From RGIG2000 sp045612665 (GTDB lineage Bacteria > Bacillota > Clostridia > Oscillospirales > CAG-272), in assembly GCA_045612665.1 (NCBI GenBank), contig JAZKZO010000017.1, positions 1 through 44,919 on the forward strand: DNA of 44,919 nt, read 5' to 3'. A program made the translations under genes and the position numbers. This document shows positions 39,498 to 44,919 of this stretch, in pieces (the stretch's first letter is position 1; every line of letters begins with the position of its first letter). The notes under the pieces were generated by a model, which was given only the letters and a program-made list of their open reading frames with translations, was not told the origin of the DNA and did not search any database.

Positions 39498-41546
39498 TTA
39501 TGCCTGTTCTTCCTTCTTTTGAGGCTCTTCGATTGTGTAGTCGCCAAGGCTTGAAAGGTCGTTTGCTCCTGCCTTAACCGACGCAAGAGTTACTGTGTAA
39601 AGCGTTTCACCGCCAACGGTTACGTTCTTGTCGCCACACTTAGTTGTTGTAGATTGAATGAATTCAACGCTTTCGGCATCGTCATATACATAAAGCGCGA
39701 TTACGAGTGAGAGACCCTCTGCGCCTGCAAAGCCTGTGAGCGACACGTTTACATTTTTGTACTGGTTGTTAGCAAGCTCAACCTGTAATGCGCCACCGCT
39801 TGTGTTTACCTTGCCGTTTGAATCAAAGAACGAATCCTTGCCATAGTAGTAATTTGGATTTACTACCATAATTCCAAAGGTAAGTGTGCCGTTTATTCTC
39901 TTATACTCATTTACACCGTCAACGTTGATTGTATATCCGCCTGCGATTCCGTCCTCGCCCTTTGTGGAGAAGCCCTCTCCACCGTTAAAGAGAGGAGCTC
40001 TGCTCGATCCCTCGTCGCCTGCCTTTATATCAACCACCGTACAGCCGTTAAAGGTACAGTCGCAAGTATAAACGCCGTTTTCAGTAAAGCCGTTTGCATA
40101 AACAAGAGCTTCGAGCAAGGTGTGTTCTGCCTGCTTTGCGATTGGAAGAGCACAAATCTTACAGGTATCGTCCTTTGTACAGTCAGTGCCTGTCAAGGTG
40201 TGATTGCCCTCATAGAATGCAAAGCATTTATTTACACCGTAAACGATATATCTACCACTCTTGGTTTCAATGTCTTGGAACTCATCCCAAGACTTCGCTT
40301 GCTTGTAAGCGTCGAGGAAAGCTGTATTGTTAGAGTTTGCATTAGCCTTTACATTGTCAAGCTGACCCTTTGTTCCTGTAAAATAGAACACACAATTGCT
40401 TGCAGCAGTGTTAAATACGTTTCCTGCAATAGCGGTCATAGTTTCCGGCATCCAAACCTCTTCAAGCGAGGAACAGTTTTTAAATCCGTCATAGCTACTC
40501 CACGTTGCAAAGGAAGCGCCAAGCACTACCTTTTCAAGTGAGGTACAGCCCGCAAATGCGGATTGCCCAATAGACGTCAACGAATTTGGAAGTATAACGT
40601 TTGGTCCAAATGAGGTGCATCCGACAAAAGCGGAACCGCCTATACTGGAAAGTCCTTCGGGGAAAACTCCGTTTTCAAAAAGGGTTTCAAGAGAGGTACA
40701 GTTCTCGAACATGTTGGCAAGAATACCTGTGATAGCTCGGCTTTCAATAAGCGCTTCTAGTCCATACACGTTTTCCAAGCTTGCACAGTTTTTAAAGGTT
40801 GCACTTCCGTCTATTTTCTTAATACTGCTTGGGAAGGTAAATTCTGTAAGTCCTGTAGCTTGGAAGGTATAGTGTCCTAAAACCTTAAGGGTGTTCGGCA
40901 AATTTATTTGTGTAAGAGAGGTACAACCGTTAAACACACCGTTTCCGCCAATCTCTATAAGATTAATGGACTCCGTATTTATGTATCTTAGCTTTGAGCA
41001 ATATTCAAAGGACTGTGACAAAATGAAAATCGGTGTAGAGTCAGAGCCCTTATCAAGATAAACCGCCTCGAGCGATGCACAGTGTCTAAACGTTGTCGCA
41101 AACATATTTACCTTGTTGTTGCTATTAAACATCAAGTTCTGAATGTTTATAAGCACAAAATCCTCGTGCTTGCTACTACTGCTACTTGAGTAGCTACCGT
41201 TATCGTCCGTTACAGTAACTGCGGTTATTTGATAACCATAGTAGTTCCTTCCGTCAACAGCTCGGCCATAAGGACCGCCCTTGCTATAAGAAACGTAAGG
41301 CTTTATGCTACTGTCGGTTTGAGTATTTGCAACGTAATCATAGTTAGCATAACCGTCCTCGGTATTCAAGGTGGACTTATACCAGATAAGACCATTGCCA
41401 TCGGTGTCCCAAATAGGCAACACTGTTCCGTCGGTAAGAGTAAAGGTTTCTCTTGTTGTATCAGGCGTTGCTGCAAATGAAACAACGGCAAGAAGACACA
41501 TAAGAGTCGCTACCACAGCGAACAGGAAAAAGAGCTTTTTCTTCAT
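39498..41546 (-). CDS. Secreted BspA-like leucine-rich repeat protein, paralogue
   Basis: The 682-residue protein has a signal peptide, MKKKLFFLFAVVATLMCLLA then VVSFAA. LRR_5 repeats run from about 130 to 400 (LTQINLPNTLKVLGHYTFQA, LTSIGQSAFAGCTSLEKVVL). A Cys-rich segment (CTKDDTCKICALPIAKQAEH, about 455) precedes a C-terminal beta-rich module (about 510-670, TLTFGIMVVNPNYYYGKDSF, LSLVIALYVYDDAESVEFIQ) like that of 36862-38760. It has no clear sortase or membrane anchor. A CGGGC-TT-GCCCG hairpin lies just before the ribosome site. The C-terminal module may bind the cell surface. Confidence 0.85.
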   Translation of the reverse strand: MKKKLFFLFAVVATLMCLLAVVSFAATPDTTRETFTLTDGTVLPIWDTDGNGLIWYKSTLNTEDGYANYDYVANTQTDSSIKPYVSYSKGGPYGRAVDGRNYYGYQITAVTVTDDNGSYSSSSSSKHEDFVLINIQNLMFNSNNKVNMFATTFRHCASLEAVYLDKGSDSTPIFILSQSFEYCSKLRYINTESINLIEIGGNGVFNGCTSLTQINLPNTLKVLGHYTFQATGLTEFTFPSSIKKIDGSATFKNCASLENVYGLEALIESRAITGILANMFENCTSLETLFENGVFPEGLSSIGGSAFVGCTSFGPNVILPNSLTSIGQSAFAGCTSLEKVVLGASFATWSSYDGFKNCSSLEEVWMPETMTAIAGNVFNTAASNCVFYFTGTKGQLDNVKANANSNNTAFLDAYKQAKSWDEFQDIETKSGRYIVYGVNKCFAFYEGNHTLTGTDCTKDDTCKICALPIAKQAEHTLLEALVYANGFTENGVYTCDCTFNGCTVVDIKAGDEGSSRAPLFNGGEGFSTKGEDGIAGGYTINVDGVNEYKRINGTLTFGIMVVNPNYYYGKDSFFDSNGKVNTSGGALQVELANNQYKNVNVSLTGFAGAEGLSLVIALYVYDDAESVEFIQSTTTKCGDKNVTVGGETLYTVTLASVKAGANDLSSLGDYTIEEPQKKEEQA

Positions 41547-41639
41547 AATAATTCCTTTCTGTCGGGCAAGCCCGAAATTTAAAGAGTAGTATTACATTAT
41601 AATTATATCATATATAACGCGCGCCGGAAACCACGGACG

Positions 41640-41770
41640 ACAATCAACCATCGCATCTTGATTTTCAAGAAGCAAGTTAGACAAGGCGCACCACAGTAGA
41701 CGGATGAAGGCTATCTTACGATAGTCGAAGTCGGCTACGAGGAGCAACGACGATTAATGACGTGCAAAGC
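41640..41770 (-). repeat. Family A covarying palindrome, copy A5
   Basis: Middle stem GTAGACG (41696-41702) with CGGCTAC (41732-41738), one mismatch. The inner stem is CTATC (41711-41715) with GATAG (41720-41724), replacing the GTAC stem of A1-A4. The AAGAAGCAAGTTAGACAAGG flank is conserved. Confidence 0.8.
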
Positions 41771-41896
41771 GATTTAAGCATCTTTGTGCTAAATTAGACA
41801 AGGCGTACCGGAAGATAGCGGGCGAAGGCTATCTTTGTGATAGTCAAGGTCGCTATCGTGGAACAACGCAGTATAATGACGCACAAAGTGCTTAAG
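41771..41896 (-). repeat. Family A covarying palindrome, copy A6
   Basis: Middle stem GATAGCG (41814-41820) with CGCTATC (41851-41857); inner stem CTATC (41829-41833) with GATAG (41839-41843). The outer arm TTAAGCATCTTTGTGC pairs with GCACAAAGTGCTTAA, which includes the stop codon of the next gene (41892-41894). It is in tandem with A5. Confidence 0.85.
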
Positions 41897-43487
41897 GGTT
41901 AAAGTTTTCGGTACCTTTGCTCGTATACCAGTTATACTCAACTCTTTCACCGTTGATTTTATAGACTTGCGGGCGTGTTGTTTCCATCCAGTCGAGTGGC
42001 ACTAATTCGTCCTTTTGAACGGACGCTATTTCAAACGCTTTTGCAAGCTCCTTTTCTTGGTCAGGAGTCAAGATGCCAGGCTTACAGGAAACGAACAGGG
42101 ACGAGCCACTTCTTGACAAAATATCAAGCCATTTTGAATTGAGCTCCCACGGAACGAGTCCCATAATTCCAACACAGTCGGCATCTGCACCGAAGAACGC
42201 ATTGTTTTGGCAAATTCTAAACGCGAGGGTGTTAACGCCCATTTTCGCAGTACGTTGCCACTCCATTCCACTTGTGTCATCACCTGTTCTATTGAGCTGA
42301 TGAAGACCTGCGCAAAGGTGTCCTATCGCGTTACAACCGATTATAACTGCGCCATTTGAGCTTTCCTTTATCGTTTTATAAAACTCCTTTACAATCTCGG
42401 CACTTGTCTTTGTCTTATCATAGAAGCCCCACTTGCCAACGGTGAGCGCATCACCGAGCTCGAAGCCCCATTTGCCGAAAATATCAAAGGTTGAAAAGTC
42501 GTGCTTTATAAGCTGATAGCCCCAATCAACAATTCTCTTGGTAGTTTGAGCTACATATTCAAGAACCCTTGGATGCGACGGATCAAGCACACAATTGTTT
42601 CTTTCAAGATACATATCCTCTGAGAAGGTGTCAACCTTTCTTGGCTCGTCATCCTTGCCGTTTACAAGGTATCTTACCCAAATTCCGGGGCGCACGCCAA
42701 GAGATTTCATCTCGTCGCAAAGGCGCTTCATATCAGGGAATCGCTCGTTACCTCTATCCCAAGGCGCATCGGTCGGATTAGGTTGCCAACCGTCATCAAT
42801 TACCATATAAGGCACGTTTTGACAGCCCTGTGTCAATCTTTTAACGAATTTAGTGTCGGAAATAATCTCCTCGTGTGAGCTTTTTCCGTATGCGTAATAC
42901 CAGTTATTCGAGCCGTAAACCACGTGGTCGGTTGTATAAGGGCTTGGACTCATAACCGAGCAAAACTCCTTGAGTGCGCTAAACGCACTTTGGTTTTCGT
43001 ATTCCTTGAAAATTACGGTTGCACATTCAAGCTCGCGCTCGCCAAGGTCAGTGCCCCTCGTGCCGTTTCCGATATCGAGCCAAAGAGTTACGCCAGCCAT
43101 GTCGCATTGCCAAAAGCAAAGGGCACTTGGTTGAACACCAACGCCAAAGCAATAGGTTTTTCTTCCCTCGTAATTTTCGTTTAGGTCGCTACCGTTTGAG
43201 GTTGCAAAATACCACGGCATACATCTTTGTGGGTCTACTCCACGCCATTCGAGATCACCGTATCCTCTTTCCCACGCATCGCCAAGCACCTTAACACCGT
43301 GCTCTATTTTCTCGTTCCAGCGAAGGCGCACGTATCTTACGGGCTTTTTTGCGCTAATATATGGCTTTAAGGTGTCGTTTTCAATCAAAAAACGCACACA
43401 TACCTCGCTGTTTTCGGTTTTTCCCTCAAAATCAACGTGCGAATTTTCAAAATACACGCTTGTGATATCAGGCAATCTAATTTTCAT
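41892..43487 (-). CDS. Alpha-galactosidase-like glycoside hydrolase (clan GH-D)
   Basis: The 531-residue protein has an N-terminal beta-rich part (about 1-180) and a TIM barrel. NNWYYAYGKSSHEEII, VPYMVIDDGWQPNPTDAPWD and GVRPGIWVRYLV are clan GH-D barrel strands. QLIKHDFSTFD at about residue 328 has the KxD nucleophile, and RTGDDTSGMEW at about 401 the likely acid/base Asp. No signal peptide, so it acts on imported oligosaccharides. Exact specificity (alpha-galactosidase or alpha-N-acetylgalactosaminidase) is not certain. It overlaps the upstream radical SAM gene by 11 bases. Confidence 0.85.
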   Translation of the reverse strand: MKIRLPDITSVYFENSHVDFEGKTENSEVCVRFLIENDTLKPYISAKKPVRYVRLRWNEKIEHGVKVLGDAWERGYGDLEWRGVDPQRCMPWYFATSNGSDLNENYEGRKTYCFGVGVQPSALCFWQCDMAGVTLWLDIGNGTRGTDLGERELECATVIFKEYENQSAFSALKEFCSVMSPSPYTTDHVVYGSNNWYYAYGKSSHEEIISDTKFVKRLTQGCQNVPYMVIDDGWQPNPTDAPWDRGNERFPDMKRLCDEMKSLGVRPGIWVRYLVNGKDDEPRKVDTFSEDMYLERNNCVLDPSHPRVLEYVAQTTKRIVDWGYQLIKHDFSTFDIFGKWGFELGDALTVGKWGFYDKTKTSAEIVKEFYKTIKESSNGAVIIGCNAIGHLCAGLHQLNRTGDDTSGMEWQRTAKMGVNTLAFRICQNNAFFGADADCVGIMGLVPWELNSKWLDILSRSGSSLFVSCKPGILTPDQEKELAKAFEIASVQKDELVPLDWMETTRPQVYKINGERVEYNWYTSKGTENFNP

Positions 43488-44379
43488 AAATTTCTCCTTT
43501 AAAGCTCGGTGTAAAATCTCTTTTTGCCGAGGTTTTTTCTTGTATATATCCGTCGTAGCCGAGCTCTATCGCCCTGTCAACGACGCTTTGATATTCAAAG
43601 GTTGTTATTTTGCGCCTAAGCGCCTTGTCCTCTCCGTCATAAAAGTCAGGAGTGTACTGGCTCATAAGCGAAAGCTTGAATTTGCTCACGTCAAAGCGCT
43701 CTGCCACGCGCTCAAGGAGCTTAATCGAGTCATCACGGTGCGACGGCAAGACAAGATGGCGCAAAATTACGCCCTTTTGCATAATTCCGTTCTCGTCAAA
43801 AACGCACTCGGGTGCGATTTCGAGCATTTTTTCAAAGGAAGCAATCGCCATCTCAAAATAGTCGCTTGCAAGTGAATATTTTTTTGAAAGGTCGCTTGAA
43901 AAATACTTAATATCGGTCAAAAAAACATCCACATATGAGGACATTTTCGCAATTTCCGACGGTTTTTCGTATCCACCGGTGTTATAGACAACGGGGATTT
44001 TGAGCTCGCCTCGCACACCGTCAATCGCCTCTCTTATAAAGGGGGCATATTGTGTCGGGGAAACAAGGTTTATGTTGTGCGCGCCCTTTTCCTGTAAGGA
44101 TAGCATCGCGCCTGATAGCTCGCCCACGCTCATTTTTTCACCCGTTAGCGTGTGGCTTATTTCCTTGTTTTGGCAGTACACGCATTTTAGAGGACAGCCC
44201 GAGAAGAATATCGCGCCACTTCCGTTTTTGCCACTAATACACGGCTCTTCCCACCTGTGTAGCATTATCTTCGCAACACTTATGTAATCTCGCGCACCGC
44301 ATACACCCACGCGCTCGCTACGGTCTATCCCACACTCCCTCGGGCAAAGAGTGCAATTTAATATTTCGTTCATTTTCAT
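43477..44379 (-). CDS. Radical SAM protein, PflA-like (COG1313 type)
   Basis: The 300-residue protein has GCPLKCVYCQNKEISH, whose CxxxCxxC (about residues 58-65) binds the 4Fe-4S cluster that cleaves SAM. A Cys-rich N-terminus (CTLCPRECGIDRSERVGVCG) is typical of the COG1313 group, often annotated as putative pyruvate formate-lyase activating enzyme. The end (TTFEYQSVVDRAIELGYDGY) also fits. The substrate is unknown. The start follows GGAG by six bases. A possible cis element, B2, lies upstream in sense orientation. Confidence 0.9.
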   Translation of the reverse strand: MKMNEILNCTLCPRECGIDRSERVGVCGARDYISVAKIMLHRWEEPCISGKNGSGAIFFSGCPLKCVYCQNKEISHTLTGEKMSVGELSGAMLSLQEKGAHNINLVSPTQYAPFIREAIDGVRGELKIPVVYNTGGYEKPSEIAKMSSYVDVFLTDIKYFSSDLSKKYSLASDYFEMAIASFEKMLEIAPECVFDENGIMQKGVILRHLVLPSHRDDSIKLLERVAERFDVSKFKLSLMSQYTPDFYDGEDKALRRKITTFEYQSVVDRAIELGYDGYIQEKTSAKRDFTPSFKGEIYEN

Positions 44380-44384
44380 TTAGC

Positions 44385-44505
44385 ACTCCAAATTCTGCAT
44401 TCCGAATTCCGAATTAACTTCGCATTCCGCACGGACCAGCGTCCGAGGCAAATCCCGCGTTTGCTTAGTAAGTATTGAACAACTCCCACGAAGCAATCTC
44501 ATTCC
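44385..44505 (-). repeat. Short tandem repeat and family C element, copy C2
   Basis: AATTCTGCATTCCGAATTCC units are followed by the family C segment. Its hairpin reads CGGAC-CAGC-GTCCG (44432-44445, plus strand), compensated relative to C1. AAATCCCGCGTTTG and CACGAAGCAA flank it as in C1. It directly follows B2. Confidence 0.75.
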
Positions 44506-44625
44506 GAATTGAAGAACCTAACCTAACTGTTCTTGCGAACAGGCTACTGCGTAGCTCGTGAAAATCAAATAGTATTTTCACGGTTAGAACCTTGATACTC
44601 GCTTCGCTCGTATACGCATTCAAAA
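44501..44625 (-). repeat. Family B multibranched structure, copy B2
   Basis: On the minus strand the closing stem is CTAACC (44582-44587) with GGTTAG (44518-44523), against CCAAGT/ACTTGG in B1. The three enclosed hairpins are kept: GTGAAAAT/ATTTTCAC, GCTAC-GCA-GTAGC and CTGTTC-GCAA-GAACAG (GNRA loop; B1 has CTGTTT/AAACAG). The ATAC/GTAT stem with tandem G-A pairs is also kept. It lies upstream of the radical SAM gene in sense orientation. Confidence 0.8.
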
Positions 44626-44631
44626 TACGGC

Positions 44632-44919
44632 TTATCTTATCTCTCCTTTAGTGAGAAGAATGATTTTCTTTATATCATCCGGTTGAATTTCCGCCTCGTG
44701 TGCCGTGCGATTTTTGGACTCGTAGCCACATTTTTCGCACTTGTGCACGATTACGTAGCCCTTTTTGGAGCTGATTTCAACTCTTATCGGGCGCATAACT
44801 CCACCGCAATCGCTCGCCCTGTCGCCAGGCATTATGTCAACATGCTTCGAGCAAAGACACTTGGGACAGTGATTGCGCGACGAGTAGCCAAGAGGCTTTA
44901 CCTCGTGCCCACAGTTCTC
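44632..44919 (-). CDS. RNHCP-domain zinc-binding protein, partial
   Basis: The frame is open from the right window edge to the stop at 44632, at least 95 residues with its start outside. Upstream of an internal Met it reads ENCGHEVKPLGYSSRNHCPK then CLCSKHVDI, followed by GDRASDCGGVMRPIRVEI and VHKCEKCGYESKNRT. RNHCPxC, DCGG and CxxC are the RNHCP domain hallmarks and make a zinc site. The function of the family is unknown. The internal ATG at 44832 is not the start, because the motif begins before it. Confidence 0.9.
   Translation of the reverse strand, partial: ENCGHEVKPLGYSSRNHCPKCLCSKHVDIMPGDRASDCGGVMRPIRVEISSKKGYVIVHKCEKCGYESKNRTAHEAEIQPDDIKKIILLTKGEIR

Noticed and set aside
44632..44832. 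Complete 66-residue gene starting at 44832
   Set aside because: The same frame continues to the window edge with the RNHCP motif before that Met, so the gene is partial and longer.

Overview
The window looks like a chromosome segment of a spore-forming member of class Clostridia, probably an uncultured gut or rumen lineage. The evidence is a spoIIE gene, the Firmicutes order rimP-nusA-ylxR-ylxQ-infB, strong AGGAGG-type ribosome sites, BspA-like leucine-rich surface proteins, a DUF6472 gene next to cysS, and palindromic repeat families of a kind common in Clostridia. No rRNA, tRNA, CRISPR array, prophage or classical insertion sequence was seen.

Layout, left to right. 1-1130: two tandem related lipoproteins (one cut by the window edge) and a small divergent XRE switch with two near-identical operators. 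1131-7340: an alpha/beta hydrolase, then the minus-strand translation operon rimP-nusA-ylxR-ylxQ-infB. 7378-12380: a CAAX-type protease overlapping cysS, a DUF6472 gene, dusB and an EamA transporter, all on the plus strand. 12607-14366: a PC4-like DNA-binding protein, a second XRE regulator and a divergent zinc-ribbon membrane protein. 14424-17979: a minus-strand operon of an esterase/acyltransferase fusion, a DUF6320 membrane protein and a LUD-domain protein. 18263-22573: methionine genes metA and metY, the UPF0210 protein and its ACT-domain partner. 22697-27488: a complete branched-chain amino acid ABC transporter (livJHMGF). 27645-30802: a SLOG protein and spoIIE. 31068-36191: divergent pncB and nadE for NAD synthesis, then an Lrp-type regulator and an aminotransferase. 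36177-36769: two palindrome-ended elements, one carrying a DUF559 nuclease gene. 36862-41546: two paralogous surface leucine-rich proteins around a Fic protein. 41892-44919: an alpha-galactosidase-like enzyme, a radical SAM protein and an RNHCP protein that runs off the window.

The most unusual content lies between the genes. At least five families of short structured repeats occur. Family A (six clear copies and one diverged) is a roughly 100-base palindrome whose paired arms differ between copies but stay complementary. Four genes end directly on one, and the far arm is complementary to the last codons and stop codon of that gene. Family B (two copies) is a roughly 120-base multibranched structure with compensatory changes. 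Families C, D and E are smaller hairpins or hairpin arrays with fixed spacers. GGAATGC-type short tandem repeats border many of them.

Gene-level points of interest: NadE has Gly where its glutaminase domain normally has the catalytic Cys; MetA carries the Glu expected for acetyl-CoA use, matching the adjacent metY; spoIIE has a promoter-like pair with the long spacer of Spo0A-activated promoters; and an element insertion has duplicated the 3' end of the aminotransferase gene. All function calls rest on remembered family motifs; no search was run.
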